NCBI RefSeq assembly: GCF_019263745.1
Contig: NZ_CP077107.1
Location: 62,001 to 126,000 of the forward strand
Length of the DNA: 64,000 bases
Direction: 5' to 3'
Source of the DNA: Methanospirillum hungatei
GTDB taxonomy: Archaea > Halobacteriota > Methanomicrobia > Methanomicrobiales > Methanospirillaceae
Shown here: positions 1 to 9,817 of the stretch, in pieces
How the letters are laid out: the number at the start of each line of letters is the position of its first letter
Numbering within the stretch: the stretch's first letter is position 1
The notes under the pieces: model-generated
Told to the model about the DNA's origin: nothing
The model's database searches: none
What the model saw: the letters and a program-made list of their open reading frames with translations, nothing else
Position numbers and translations under genes: made by a program

Positions 1-602
1 CAGAGTTACTAGATTGTATTGAGAAGCAAACCAGTGGTTCAGTGGAAAAAGAGGATTTTTATCCGGTTCCCTGTGTTGTGCCGATCAGCGACTTTGTTGA
101 GGCATATACTGGTAAACCACAACTAAAGTTCACTGCTCATCAGCATTGTGGTGCAGCAACCTATGTCTTTGTCAGGGATAAGAAGATCGTCCCGATCAAC
201 CGCATGATAGATGTTGATGCATTCTTTGATTCCATCGAGCGGCTGACGACCCAACTAACATCTGCAGGACCTATCAGCCGGAAGATGGTCGCTATAAACG
301 GGATTAAGGAGCTCTATGGTTCGGTGAAGAAGAGCGAGGAGGGGGGACGAGAACTCTGGACCAGTCTTGGAAAGGCTCTCATTACTCATAACTTTGACTC
401 CCTTCGTGAGTTCCATTGGAATGCCCTCTTTATCGGAATGATGCATTTCATGGATAACTATAATTATGATGTTGAGCGGGTGAGCCAGTGCTGTATTCAT
501 TACGCAACACCGGATGGAACTCTGATTCCATTCTGTTCTTATAACAGTGGTCCGGTGTTCCGTGAAGAGGTATGGAAGAAATATAGTCAACCATTTGAAT
601 AA
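1..602 (+). CDS. C-terminal part of a tetraether-synthase-like radical SAM protein (5' end outside window)
   Basis: The reading frame is open from the first base, so the gene begins upstream; a GTG at 42 is internal. The visible ~200 residues carry a Pro-rich FYPVP stretch, then a Cys/His-rich HQHCGAATYVFV segment followed by IPINR, which I recognise from the C-terminus of the MJ0619 family. That family is multi-cluster radical SAM enzymes, first linked to pterin methylation and later shown to be tetraether lipid synthase (Tes), which joins archaeol tails into GDGT membrane lipids. The next gene is a RimK-type ligase, as MJ0619 is followed by the ligase gene MJ0620, which supports the assignment. 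The radical SAM CxxxCxxC core is not visible here, so the function rests on the tail and the neighbourhood. Confidence 0.7.
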   Translation, partial: ELLDCIEKQTSGSVEKEDFYPVPCVVPISDFVEAYTGKPQLKFTAHQHCGAATYVFVRDKKIVPINRMIDVDAFFDSIERLTTQLTSAGPISRKMVAINGIKELYGSVKKSEEGGRELWTSLGKALITHNFDSLREFHWNALFIGMMHFMDNYNYDVERVSQCCIHYATPDGTLIPFCSYNSGPVFREEVWKKYSQPFE

Positions 603-621
603 ATTTCCTTTTTCGTGTCTT

Positions 622-1413
622 ATGATAACCATTATTCCAAAACCAACCGATATTCCATCTGACAATTCCACCCGGATGGTCATGGATGAGTTTGATCGGA
701 TGGGATATCCGTACCAGGTCAGGTTTTTAGAAGCCATTGATCCATTTTCAGATGACCTGTCAGGAGCTACTATCTGGGCCTGTGGAATCAGACAGAATGG
801 TCATAATTTTGAGTCTCTTCAGGCTCTTTCGCTAAAAAACCGGATTATTAACTCCCCGGAGAGTATTGTCACCTGTGCAAGTAAAGTGATGACATCAGCC
901 CTTCTGGTGCAGCACGGGGTACCGACTCCGACAACCTTTTTTACCGAATCACGGACTCTGGCAGGTCAGTTCATAAAAAAACATACGAAAGCCGTATCAA
1001 AGCCGGTATATGGATTTGACGGAGTGGGTATTCACCTGGTTGAAAGTGAGGGCGATCTTGGGGATCCTCCTTTCTACCTGCAGGAGTATGTGCCAAATGA
1101 CCGTGACTTCCGGGTGTTTGTCATCGGCGATCAGGCTGTCGGGGCAATAATGCGTGTATCTGATCACCTGACTCACAATATTCATCAAGGGGGCTGTGGT
1201 AGTGCTATTGACATCCCAAAAGAAATGGCGAAAATAGCAGTTCAGGCTGCACATTGTGTTGGTGTTGATTATGGTGGTGTCGATCTGCTCGCCTACAATG
1301 GTTCTTATGTTGTTTTGGAAGTAAATGGAACGCCTAACTGGCATTGTATGCAGGCACCAATCCCACAACTTCTTGCGGAATATCTTATTTTACAGGATAA
1401 ACAGAATCAATAA
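622..1413 (+). CDS. RimK-family ATP-grasp alpha-L-glutamate ligase (MptN-like candidate)
   Basis: A 263-residue ATP-grasp protein. The lysine/nucleotide region is around VSKPVYGFDGVGI, the YLQEYV segment follows, and the metal-binding end is VLEVNGTPNW. These are typical of RimK-type ligases that add glutamate to a carboxylate acceptor. In methanogens the best known members are MptN (tetrahydromethanopterin glutamate ligase) and CofF (F420 gamma-glutamate ligase). The position directly after a Tes/MJ0619-like gene matches MJ0619-MJ0620 (mptN), so a pterin-modifying role is inferred; substrate cannot be read from sequence. An upstream in-frame ATG at 547 would overlap the previous gene by 56 nt and add non-homologous residues, so ATG 622, 20 nt after the previous stop, is preferred. 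No clear ribosome binding site precedes it. Confidence 0.75.
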   Translation: MITIIPKPTDIPSDNSTRMVMDEFDRMGYPYQVRFLEAIDPFSDDLSGATIWACGIRQNGHNFESLQALSLKNRIINSPESIVTCASKVMTSALLVQHGVPTPTTFFTESRTLAGQFIKKHTKAVSKPVYGFDGVGIHLVESEGDLGDPPFYLQEYVPNDRDFRVFVIGDQAVGAIMRVSDHLTHNIHQGGCGSAIDIPKEMAKIAVQAAHCVGVDYGGVDLLAYNGSYVVLEVNGTPNWHCMQAPIPQLLAEYLILQDKQNQ

Positions 1414-1428
1414 TAGGAGAGGATGTCT

Positions 1429-1713
1429 TTAGACACCCATTTCTATCTCTTTTAACGTGCGCTCAGCAAGTTCATGCATCCGATCAGCCATTCGTGCTGC
1501 TGATGGGTTATCTACCTCACGCATGGCCTTTGCGATGGCATTTCCCAGGACAAAAATTGCATATTTATGCTCTACCTTACTCCGGTGTGTCTGGGAGGGC
1601 GTAATCTCGAGGGCATCATATTCAGAAAAATCAGCCTCAGGGTTCTGCTCCTGGAGATATTCGCGGACATTTGTGAGCATGGTATGCAAGGAAATTAGTT
1701 CTTCTTTATGCAC
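1429..1713 (-). CDS. UPF0058 family protein
   Basis: A 94-residue acidic, helical protein starting MHKEELISLH, with the conserved HKYAIFVLGNAIAKA segment in the middle. It matches the archaeal UPF0058 family, whose biochemical role is unknown. The GTG start at 1713 is supported by a GGAG ribosome binding site (complement of 1722-1725) at 8 nt spacing, and an AT-rich TATA-like stretch lies near 1747-1755. It lies downstream of dnaG on the same strand with a 59-nt gap, so the two may be cotranscribed or this gene may use its own promoter. Confidence 0.85.
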   Translation of the reverse strand: MHKEELISLHTMLTNVREYLQEQNPEADFSEYDALEITPSQTHRSKVEHKYAIFVLGNAIAKAMREVDNPSAARMADRMHELAERTLKEIEMGV

Positions 1714-1772
1714 ACTTCTGTCTCCACAATAATGTTGGTGGGAAAAATATAAAAAAAATAGCCTGAAACCAA

Positions 1773-3089
1773 CTATCTAAAAGGAATGAGCCGAATGGTT
1801 GCCGGAAGACGTACAATTCCCGTAAAGGATGGTGCTGCAAGATATCTGATTCCATGTGTGAAACATTGATCTAAGAGATGTTGGTTTACTTCCTGGTCGA
1901 TAATAACTCCTTCTAAGTCATGTTCTATTGTTCCAAGTTTTTCTTCAATATCTCCGGCAGGAAGTTCAGTTTTAATTTCACCTCCAAGCCCAATGAGTCT
2001 GGCCGTCCCACGATTTTTTACTTCCCTGATATGAGAAAAAACGGTTCGTGGTCGTTCTTCTGAAAGTTCAGAATCTGAAATACTATGAATTTCTTCTGCT
2101 GAGCATTCTAAAAGAGATTCGGTCTCAACACATTCCTCTGATTGTTCTAAAATTTGTTCATTTTTTTCAGTCTTGATCTGATCCTCTTCAACATTTTCCT
2201 CTTTTTTTATTTCACTTTCACGGATTATAATCTCTTGTTGCTGGTTTTGAGTAGCGAAATATTCTGAAATCCTATCTTCAAGAATATATTCAATAGGGAT
2301 CTTGTTTCGGAGGGCCTTAATGATCTCTTTTCGAGAAAGATCTTCAACAGATTCTCCTCTGGTGGGATATGCAACAAAATCAACATCGGTCACTTCAAGA
2401 AGTTCACGTAGAATGAGATCCCCACCCCGATCTCCGTCGAAGAATGCTGTTGTAGTCTTTTTCCGGCACATCTCAATTATTGTTTTAGGTATACTTGTTC
2501 CTTCAACTGCGACGGCATTTTTTATTCCTGCCCGAAGCAGGTTGATAACATCTGCTCGCCCTTCAACAACAATGATAGCATCTGAGATGAGGACATTAGG
2601 GCCGGCTGGAACATTGTCAGGTCCTATTGTCGCAATCTTTTCTATCCGCTGGCTTTCGCGGACTGCGTCAATGAGTGACTCTGGATCAATACCTGGTTCT
2701 TCAAACTCAAGAAGTAAAGCTTTTGCACGTTCGATAATTTGGGTGCGTTTGGTAATTCTGACGTCTTCAATAGATTGAACTGAGATTTCTGAACTGCAGG
2801 GACCTACCCTGTTTATGGTCTCCATGGAAGCAGCAAGAATTGCAGTTTCAGCCCGATCAACAGAGGTTGGTATAGTTATCTCACCATATGATTTGCCTAA
2901 CTTGCTCTGGACCTTAACATCAATTCGCCCAAGCTTTCCCTGTCGCTGAAGCTCACGAAGTTCTAGTTCTGATCCAAGCAGTCCTTCGATCTGACCAAAA
3001 ATTGCCCCTACAACATCAGAGCGATCTACCACCCCGTCGGTCTGAATAACCAGATGAATACGATATTTAGTTGTATCCTGTTCATACAC
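1773..3089 (-). CDS. dnaG: Archaeal DnaG (Toprim domain protein, exosome-associated)
   Basis: 438 residues. The N-terminal third is the archaeal-specific DnaG region. The Toprim domain spans about 168-245, with catalytic Glu in IVVEGRADV (about 176) and the metal-binding DGDRGGD motif at 218-224. Residues ~285-350 are a Glu-rich low-complexity linker, followed by a conserved C-terminal domain of about 80 residues. Archaeal DnaG is known both as a poly(A)-binding subunit of the RNA exosome and as a candidate primase; the sequence does not decide between these. The GTG start at 3089 is supported by GGAGGG (complement of 3097-3102) at 7-nt spacing. Confidence 0.93.
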   Translation of the reverse strand: MYEQDTTKYRIHLVIQTDGVVDRSDVVGAIFGQIEGLLGSELELRELQRQGKLGRIDVKVQSKLGKSYGEITIPTSVDRAETAILAASMETINRVGPCSSEISVQSIEDVRITKRTQIIERAKALLLEFEEPGIDPESLIDAVRESQRIEKIATIGPDNVPAGPNVLISDAIIVVEGRADVINLLRAGIKNAVAVEGTSIPKTIIEMCRKKTTTAFFDGDRGGDLILRELLEVTDVDFVAYPTRGESVEDLSRKEIIKALRNKIPIEYILEDRISEYFATQNQQQEIIIRESEIKKEENVEEDQIKTEKNEQILEQSEECVETESLLECSAEEIHSISDSELSEERPRTVFSHIREVKNRGTARLIGLGGEIKTELPAGDIEEKLGTIEHDLEGVIIDQEVNQHLLDQCFTHGIRYLAAPSFTGIVRLPATIRLIPFR

Positions 3090-3150
3090 TCACGAACCCT
3101 CCGTCTGTGATGGAATGAATCATATGTATCGGTGATTCATCTACCAGAAA

Positions 3151-3158
3151 GTATATAA
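3151..3158 (-). promoter_or_regulatory. TATA box for dnaG
   Basis: On the minus strand this reads TTATATAC. A transcription start about 25 nt downstream would give a leader of roughly 35-40 nt carrying the strong GGAGGG ribosome binding site of dnaG. Prediction from motif and spacing only. Confidence 0.5.
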
Positions 3159-3190
3159 GAATTAGGTTTGGGATATTGGAATCAGCTACA

Positions 3191-3547
3191 TTACTTATTT
3201 GCTGATAGGTCGATTAGCTGTTGACGCGAGATACCGGTGATCTGAATCTTTTTTACTGATGCTGTATGTCCGGATATAATTGTCACGGCATTTTTTGATA
3301 TATGCAGTTGGCTGGCAATGAGTTCGATTATTGCTTTATTTGCTTTTCCTTCCATTGGAGGAGCTTTTACAGAAATTCCAAATGCTTTTCTCCATGAGTT
3401 ATACCCATCAGGAAATATTGATTGTTTACTTCCAGCTGAAACCTCGACAGTAATTATTATTCCATCTGATGTGACCTGACAAATGTCATCAGTGGGTTTC
3501 TTATCATCTGATTCGTTTCTTTTTTGTTTTTCTGTTTTTCCATACAT
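3191..3547 (-). CDS. UPF0235 / DUF167 (YggU-like) family protein
   Basis: 118 residues. A charged Lys/Asp-rich N-terminal tail of about 25 residues precedes the family core: VEVSAGSKQ, then KAPPMEGKANKAIIELIA, then SGHTASVKKIQI. This is the small alpha/beta fold of DUF167/UPF0235, conserved in bacteria, archaea and eukaryotes without an agreed function. It lies behind the dnaG promoter on the same strand but dnaG has its own TATA box, so it is probably a separate unit. The long run at 3606-3617 (TATATATAT-like) could be its TATA box, giving a leader of about 30 nt. Confidence 0.88.
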   Translation of the reverse strand: MYGKTEKQKRNESDDKKPTDDICQVTSDGIIITVEVSAGSKQSIFPDGYNSWRKAFGISVKAPPMEGKANKAIIELIASQLHISKNAVTIISGHTASVKKIQITGISRQQLIDLSANK

Positions 3548-3672
3548 TGAGTGACCTAATTTTTTACATACAGAATCCTGATGTTCGAATTGTCTGCTTC
3601 ATTAAGTATATATATCTTATATCTCATTGTAAAAATTAGAACCGTATTTCAATAATCATATTATACTTGTCT

Positions 3673-3688
3673 GATTATTCGAATAATC
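3673..3688. promoter_or_regulatory. 16-bp perfect palindrome upstream of the large sensor kinase
   Basis: GATTATTCGAATAATC is a perfect inverted repeat without spacer. It lies 109 nt before the kinase start and 126 nt beyond the start of the divergent UPF0235 gene. It could be a dimeric repressor or activator operator. In AT-rich intergenic DNA short palindromes also arise by chance. Confidence 0.3.
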
Positions 3689-3796
3689 TCAAAATAAATA
3701 TGTGCTCTGGAATATGGAATTCTTAATAGGAAAATTTTACGTTAAGTGATCTCAGCTTGCTGAATAGTTAGATAATACTCCACAGGGATTTATGGA

Positions 3797-6700
3797 ATGA
3801 AAAAGGAAATTCATGTTCTTTATGTTGACGATGAACCTGCCCTTTTGGATATTGTACAGACATTTCTTCAAATCACAGGAGAATTTGTTGTAACAACTTT
3901 AGATACTGCTGATTCTGCATTACTTTTAATTAAGGAGCAGGCTTTTGATGCAATAGTTTCTGATTATCAAATGCCAGATATGGATGGGATTGAATTTCTA
4001 AAAAAAGTCAGGGGGTCAGGAAATTCTATACCATTTATTATATTTACTGGAAAGGGTCGGGAAGAAGTTGTCATTCAAGCTCTCAATGAGGGGGCTGATT
4101 ATTACCTGCAGAAAGGTGGGGATCCAAAATCTCAATTTACTGAACTTGCTCATAAAATCCGGCTTGCAGTACGACAAAGAGGATTAGAGTCTTCTGTAAG
4201 GGATTATGAACGTCGGGAAGCCGATATTCTAAATTTTCTCCCTGATGCAACATTTGCAATTAATACTGAAGGAATTGTTATAGCCTGGAACCAGGCCATG
4301 GAAGAAATGACTGGTGTAAGTGCTTCTAAAATTTTAGGAAAAGGCGATTTTGAATACTCTATTCCTTTTTATCAGGAACGTCGCCCTATGCTGATTAACC
4401 TTGTTTTAAAAGACGATCCGGTTATCTATAGGACATATTCATCAATTAATCGAAACAGAGACTTAATTTCTTCAGAAATCACGATTCCGTCCTTTCATGA
4501 AGGTACCGGAGCATCGTTTTGGTTTACCGCATCCCCGCTCTATGACAATGAAGGGAGGATAGCAGGGGCAATTGAGTCTATCCGTGAAATAACTGACATT
4601 AAGAGTTCAGAGCAAAACCTTATCCGCAAACATGAAGAACTTCAGGCAGCTTATGAGCAGATATCAGCCACTGAAGAAGAACTTCGTGCAAATTATCAAG
4701 AAATAATTCAAAAAGGAGAAGAACTCGAAAAGAAAGAACAGCACCTTCGTGCAATAACCAACAATATTCCTGGAGTTGTTTATCGGTGTCATGTTCGTTC
4801 TGATAATAAACTACGGATAGATTTTATCAGTACAAAAAGTCTTGAAATACTAGGTCTTGAAAGTAATCCCGTTATTTTCTATGACGTATTTGTTCAGGGT
4901 ATTGATGATTATGATCGCCCTAGATTCATCAACATGGTTAACCAGGCGATTTTACTAAAAATTCCATTTGATTTTGAAGGGAAGTATGTCAAACCATCCG
5001 GAGAAAGAATCTGGATAAAGTTTGTATCAAGCCTGGACATAAACCAAGAATCTCTTCTTTATAATGGTATTATTTTTGATAATACGGCATTAAAAGAGCA
5101 GGACGAAACGAGGCGGTTTCTAGCTCATGTTCTTGATAATTCTCCGGCATCTATCACTGTTCATGATTTTGATGGAAATATGCTTTATGCAAATGAAAAA
5201 ACCTTTGAATTGCATGGCTATACTCACGAAGAGTTTCTCGCTAAAAATCTTCATGATATTGATGCCCCAGATAGTGAGCTCTTGATACATAATCGGCTTG
5301 ATGAGGTTTTTAAAAACAATTCACTGGAATTTGATGTACATCATATCCGTAAAGATGGATCACTTATTCCTCTCCATGTCAACTTGAAAAAGATAGTATG
5401 GAGAGGAAAGAATGTCCTGCTCAGCATTGCGACAGACATTACCGTACAAAAAAGAGTCGAAGAGGAACTGAAAAAAAAGGCAGAAGAACTCAATTTAAGG
5501 ACAAGACTTCTAACCGTACTCCTTGAAACAGTTCCTATTGGTGTATTTATGGTAGAGGCTCCTTCTGGCAGAGCCCTGATTTCTAATCAAGCAGCAACCA
5601 GGTTGCTTGGCCGGGGTGTATTACCAGATACATCGGAAAAAAATCTTTCCGAAAAGTATGAGGCATATAGAATTGGAACCTCTCAAAAGTACCCTGCATC
5701 GGAAATGCCGATAATTCAGGGGATGTATGGGAAAAGCAGTCATATTGATGATATGGTTGTTGTCCGTCCAGATGGTACGCAAGTTCTTTTAGAAGTTTTT
5801 GGAAATCCAGTAACTGACAATCATGGACATATCATCGCTAGCCTGGTTAGTTTTATTGATATAACTGAACGGAAAAGAATTGAAAATCTATTAAAAGAGA
5901 GTGAAGAGAATGCTCGTGCTCTTATAAATGCTCAAAAAGAATCTATCTTTATGATGAAACCGGATGGGACAATATTATATGCAAATGATACTATGGCCTA
6001 TCGGTTTGGGTATTTTGCACAGGATCTCATTGGTAAATGCGTATATGATCTTGCTCCTGCTGAAGTATCGGAAAGGAGAAGAGAGTATGTTGATCGAATG
6101 ATGCAAACTCGAGATACTGTCCACTTTATTGATCAAAGATTTGGAAGGATAATGGAAAATTATCTCTATCCAATCCTGGGAAATGATGGAGAAGTCTCAC
6201 GTATTGCAGTTTATGGACGCGACATTACAGAAAAACAGGAAGCAGAACAGCAAATTGCGGAAAGTGAAGAAAAATACCGAAGTGTGGTTGAACAAGCTCA
6301 TGATGGTATTGCAATTGTTCAGAATAATCTTCTGGTGTTTGTAAACGAAGCGTTTGCTTACATGTCAGGGTATGATCAGAATGAATTAATGGGAATGTCC
6401 TATTTAGAGTTCATACAAGAAAAAAACATATATGAGGTGAAAAATTATGTCGATGAGACTCTTCTCTGCATGGAAAAACCAACAAGTCGAGAGATAGATC
6501 TCATACGAAAAGACAAAACAACCTTCACTGTTGAAGTGAATGCAGCGGGTATATCTTATAATGGTACCCCTGGTTGTCTTTTTTTAATACGTGATATCAG
6601 TGACCGGAAGCATGCAGAAGAACTTCAGAAAAAAACTATGAACCTGCTTAATGAAGTTCAGAGGATTTCAAAAGTAGGAGGATGGGAGATTGATGTTCAA

Positions 6701-7666
6701 TCTGGACGTATCTCCTGGACTGAAGAAGTGTACCATATTCATGGTGTTGGGCATGAATATGATCCAAATGATCTTCAGAAAAACATTTCATTTTATGCCC
6801 CTGATGATGCCAGAATAATTGAAACTGCATTTCATCGAGCTGTGAATGAAGGAATACCTTATGATCTGGAACTGAATTTTATCCAGAATGATGGAAAGCA
6901 GATCTGGGTCAGAACCATGGGAAATCCGGTTTTTGAAGGTAATAAGGTTATTAAAGTGACCGGAAATATCATGGATATCACTGAAAGGAAACATCTCGAG
7001 TTATCTCTTCGGGAAGCATTATTGAAATTGAAAGTCCTTACTGGAATTACTCGTCATGATGTAGTAAATGATTTGAGTGTAATATATCTCTCTCTCGATA
7101 TGATGCGGGAATCTGATGATGAAGCAATAAAACATGAATACCTCTTAAAAGCAGTAGATGCAGTAGACATTTTGAAAAAGACAATTGAGTTTACCCGGGA
7201 GTATGAAAATTTTGGTTCTGTTTCAAGTAAATGGGAAAATCTCCTGGAGATTGTAACCGGAGCTCAATTGGATGTTGCTTTGACAAATATAAAGACGGAT
7301 ATTTCTCTTCCTTCTAATCTCCAATTGTATTCAGATCCTATTATCAGAAAAGTATTTACTACACTGTTTGAAAATTCATCCAGGCATGGAGGTAAAAATC
7401 TCTCAAAAATTCGCATATTTTTACAGGATGTTGGTATGGATACCTTAATTGTATATGAAGATGATGGTATTGGTATACCAGAACAGGAAAAAGCTTTAAT
7501 TTTTAATCACGGATATGGAAGACATACAGGTATCGGATTATTTCTTGTTCATGAGATTTTATCGATTCTTGGGCTTTCAATCCGGGAATGCGGAATTGAA
7601 GGAAATGGAGTCAGATTCGAAATTTTTGTTCCAAGTGGCTCATACAGATATCAGAATTCCATTTGA
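3797..7666 (+). CDS. Giant cytoplasmic hybrid sensor: REC, seven PAS domains, histidine kinase
   Basis: 1289 residues without membrane segments. Residues 1-120 are a response-regulator receiver (phospho-acceptor Asp56 in VSDYQMP; acidic pair DDE at 11-13). Seven PAS/PAC units follow between about 135 and 1070, each ending in the typical (I/N)T(D/E)xK-like linker, with a coiled coil at ~270-315. The kinase has an H-box of the TRHDVVNDL type (His about 1086) and an HATPase domain with the N-box around TLFENSSRHGG, DDGIGIP and GIGLFLVHE. This RHD-type H-box is common in methanogen kinases. An N-terminal rather than C-terminal REC implies that it is itself a phosphorylation target within a phosphorelay. 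The gene is monocistronic; no partner regulator with a DNA-binding output lies nearby. Ligands of the PAS domains are unknown. Confidence 0.92.
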   Translation: MKKEIHVLYVDDEPALLDIVQTFLQITGEFVVTTLDTADSALLLIKEQAFDAIVSDYQMPDMDGIEFLKKVRGSGNSIPFIIFTGKGREEVVIQALNEGADYYLQKGGDPKSQFTELAHKIRLAVRQRGLESSVRDYERREADILNFLPDATFAINTEGIVIAWNQAMEEMTGVSASKILGKGDFEYSIPFYQERRPMLINLVLKDDPVIYRTYSSINRNRDLISSEITIPSFHEGTGASFWFTASPLYDNEGRIAGAIESIREITDIKSSEQNLIRKHEELQAAYEQISATEEELRANYQEIIQKGEELEKKEQHLRAITNNIPGVVYRCHVRSDNKLRIDFISTKSLEILGLESNPVIFYDVFVQGIDDYDRPRFINMVNQAILLKIPFDFEGKYVKPSGERIWIKFVSSLDINQESLLYNGIIFDNTALKEQDETRRFLAHVLDNSPASITVHDFDGNMLYANEKTFELHGYTHEEFLAKNLHDIDAPDSELLIHNRLDEVFKNNSLEFDVHHIRKDGSLIPLHVNLKKIVWRGKNVLLSIATDITVQKRVEEELKKKAEELNLRTRLLTVLLETVPIGVFMVEAPSGRALISNQAATRLLGRGVLPDTSEKNLSEKYEAYRIGTSQKYPASEMPIIQGMYGKSSHIDDMVVVRPDGTQVLLEVFGNPVTDNHGHIIASLVSFIDITERKRIENLLKESEENARALINAQKESIFMMKPDGTILYANDTMAYRFGYFAQDLIGKCVYDLAPAEVSERRREYVDRMMQTRDTVHFIDQRFGRIMENYLYPILGNDGEVSRIAVYGRDITEKQEAEQQIAESEEKYRSVVEQAHDGIAIVQNNLLVFVNEAFAYMSGYDQNELMGMSYLEFIQEKNIYEVKNYVDETLLCMEKPTSREIDLIRKDKTTFTVEVNAAGISYNGTPGCLFLIRDISDRKHAEELQKKTMNLLNEVQRISKVGGWEIDVQSGRISWTEEVYHIHGVGHEYDPNDLQKNISFYAPDDARIIETAFHRAVNEGIPYDLELNFIQNDGKQIWVRTMGNPVFEGNKVIKVTGNIMDITERKHLELSLREALLKLKVLTGITRHDVVNDLSVIYLSLDMMRESDDEAIKHEYLLKAVDAVDILKKTIEFTREYENFGSVSSKWENLLEIVTGAQLDVALTNIKTDISLPSNLQLYSDPIIRKVFTTLFENSSRHGGKNLSKIRIFLQDVGMDTLIVYEDDGIGIPEQEKALIFNHGYGRHTGIGLFLVHEILSILGLSIRECGIEGNGVRFEIFVPSGSYRYQNSI

Positions 7667-7775
7667 TATTCTGTAATCGTGATGATTATTGAGGTCGAAT
7701 GGTAAATTATCTAATTTTAATAATATGATAGCAATTTTCTAAATATGAAATGCATAACAAGCTGTAGAAATGATT

Positions 7776-7805
7776 AAACATTGTAATTATTGCAATGTTT
7801 TTCAA
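7776..7805 (+). terminator. Probable transcription terminator hairpin after the sensor kinase
   Basis: An inverted repeat (AAACATTG ... CAATGTTT, extendable inward with one G-U pair) is followed directly by a T-rich run. It lies 110 nt past the kinase stop and before the cstA promoter. A stem this AT-rich is weak, so it may instead be a cruciform or operator. Confidence 0.35.
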
Positions 7806-7892
7806 AATTTTCAAACGTTCGCGTAATCTTTGAAAGAGTGATTCATATAATTTATTATCTTTCTTATCAAATGTTCATCCTGGTTTGAAAAC

Positions 7893-9704
7893 TTGAATGC
7901 ATTTATTATTCTCATTATTGCCCTTTGTATTTTTGCTCTTGCTTACCGATATTATGGGCTTTTTATTGCGACCCGAGTATTGGAACTGGATGAAAACAGA
8001 AAGACTCCGGCAGAGTCATTTAACGACATGCAGGATTATCACCCCACAAATAAATATGTGCTTTTTGGTCATCATTTTGCTGCAATTGCTGGAGCCGGGC
8101 CACTAATCGGACCAGTTCTTGCTGCCCAGTTTGGGTACCTTCCTGGTCTTATCTGGATTCTTATCGGTGCAGTCGTTGCCGGAGCGGTCCATGATATGGT
8201 AGTACTCTTTGCATCAGTAAGGTTTGATGGGAAAAGTCTTTCCCTGATTGCCGGTGAACTTATTGGAAAACGTGCCGGACTTATTGCTTCACTTTCAATT
8301 CTGTTCATTCTGATGTTAACTCTGGCTGGATTGTCTCTTGCCGTGGTCAAAGCACTCTTCATGAGTCCAGTAAACACTTTCACTATTCTTGCCACAATAC
8401 CCATTGCTCTCCTCATGGGAGTGTATCTGTATCGGTTTAGGCCCGGAGATATTCTTGGTGCTTCGCTCATCGGGCTGGTCCTCCTTATCGTGGTAATTCT
8501 AGCCGGACCGTTTCTAGGGCAGATACCAATCATTTCAAGCTGCCTAACCCTTGGTGAAACACCACTCCGGTTATTGATCCCAACATACGGTTTTATTGCT
8601 GCAGCTCTTCCGGTCTGGCTTTTGCTCTGTCCTCGGGATTATCTCTCAACCTTCTTGAAAATTGGGACCATTGTTGTCCTAGCTATTGGTGTTTTCATAA
8701 TCCAACCAGAAATTCACATGCCTGCTGTTACCGAATATTTCGATGGTGGTGGCCCGGTTATTCCGGGATCTGCCATTCCGTTCCTTTTCATTACCATTGC
8801 CTGTGGAGCACTATCCGGGTTCCATTCAACCATAGGGACCGGTACAACCCCGAAGATGATTTCAAATGAACGGGATATCTATTTTGTCGGATATGGAGCC
8901 ATGCTCATGGAAGGATTTGTCTCAATCATGGCGCTCATTGCAGCTTGTGCCTTAATTCCAGCTGATTATTTTGCAATCAACGTTGCTCCTGCTGTTTATC
9001 ATACTCTTGGAATAGTACCGGTCCAGCTTCCTGAACTTGAAAGTCTGATTGGAGAAAATCTTGCCGGAAGAACCGGGGGTGCTGTGTCCCTTGCGGTTGG
9101 AATGGCTGCAATTTTTGCCAGAATACCCATTTTTGAAGGGCTTCTGTCATATTGGTATCATTTTGCTATCATGTTCGAAGCTGTTTTCGTTCTTACCGCT
9201 GTTGATACCGGGACCAGGGTTGGGAGATATCTTTTGCAGGAATTACTAGGTCAGGTAGTTCCAAAGTTTCATGATCGGAAATGGATTCCTGGAGTAATCA
9301 TTTCTAGTTTTATCTTCACCTTTTCATGGGGATATCTCCTCTATACTGGTGAAATTTCTACAATCTGGCCACTATTTGGTATGTCAAACCAACTTTTGGC
9401 TGCAACTGGGCTTATTATCGGAACTACTCTTCTTATAAAAATGGGGAAACAAAAATACATGTGGATAACGGCTCTTCCTGGACTTACCATGATCCCTATT
9501 ACCTTTTATGCAGGGTATTTGAATATTCTGAATTATCTAAATATGCATTCATCACAAGGATATCTTTTAACTGGGATATCTATTATCCTCATGATTCTTC
9601 TTGCACTTGTCCTAATTGAAGCAATATACAACTGGTATGACCTTTTACTGGTTGAGAGAAAAGATCCTCGTCGTCCAACTCCGGTTGTATTACCACAATC
9701 ATAA
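7893..9704 (+). CDS. cstA: CstA family carbon-starvation transporter (peptide/pyruvate permease)
   Basis: 603 residues with about 15 hydrophobic membrane segments. The N-terminal family signature is clear: ESFNDMQDYHPTNKYVLFGH, GPLIGPVLAAQ and a following GAVVAGAVHD segment; later GFHSTIGTGTTPK and LFGMSNQLLA are also typical. CstA proteins import peptides or pyruvate in bacteria; the substrate here is unknown. The start is TTG at 7893; the nearby ATG at 7897 is out of frame. A TATA-like CATATAATTTA at about 7845 would put transcription start close to 7872-7877, giving a very short leader. The C-terminus is cytoplasmic and Arg/Pro rich. The gene stands alone. Confidence 0.92.
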   Translation: MNAFIILIIALCIFALAYRYYGLFIATRVLELDENRKTPAESFNDMQDYHPTNKYVLFGHHFAAIAGAGPLIGPVLAAQFGYLPGLIWILIGAVVAGAVHDMVVLFASVRFDGKSLSLIAGELIGKRAGLIASLSILFILMLTLAGLSLAVVKALFMSPVNTFTILATIPIALLMGVYLYRFRPGDILGASLIGLVLLIVVILAGPFLGQIPIISSCLTLGETPLRLLIPTYGFIAAALPVWLLLCPRDYLSTFLKIGTIVVLAIGVFIIQPEIHMPAVTEYFDGGGPVIPGSAIPFLFITIACGALSGFHSTIGTGTTPKMISNERDIYFVGYGAMLMEGFVSIMALIAACALIPADYFAINVAPAVYHTLGIVPVQLPELESLIGENLAGRTGGAVSLAVGMAAIFARIPIFEGLLSYWYHFAIMFEAVFVLTAVDTGTRVGRYLLQELLGQVVPKFHDRKWIPGVIISSFIFTFSWGYLLYTGEISTIWPLFGMSNQLLAATGLIIGTTLLIKMGKQKYMWITALPGLTMIPITFYAGYLNILNYLNMHSSQGYLLTGISIILMILLALVLIEAIYNWYDLLLVERKDPRRPTPVVLPQS

Positions 9705-9817
9705 TGTCATGTGGAAAAAGCATTATTGGGCTCCTCATTGAATCTGCCTTAAGGATGAAAACTGATATCCCATCTCTATATATAGCGAGTGATATGAAAA
9801 TTGAGACCTTTGAAACA

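Noticed and set aside
255-737. Minus-strand frame of 160 codons
   Set aside because: It lies opposite the Tes-like and RimK genes and has no protein-family features; a shadow of real coding DNA.
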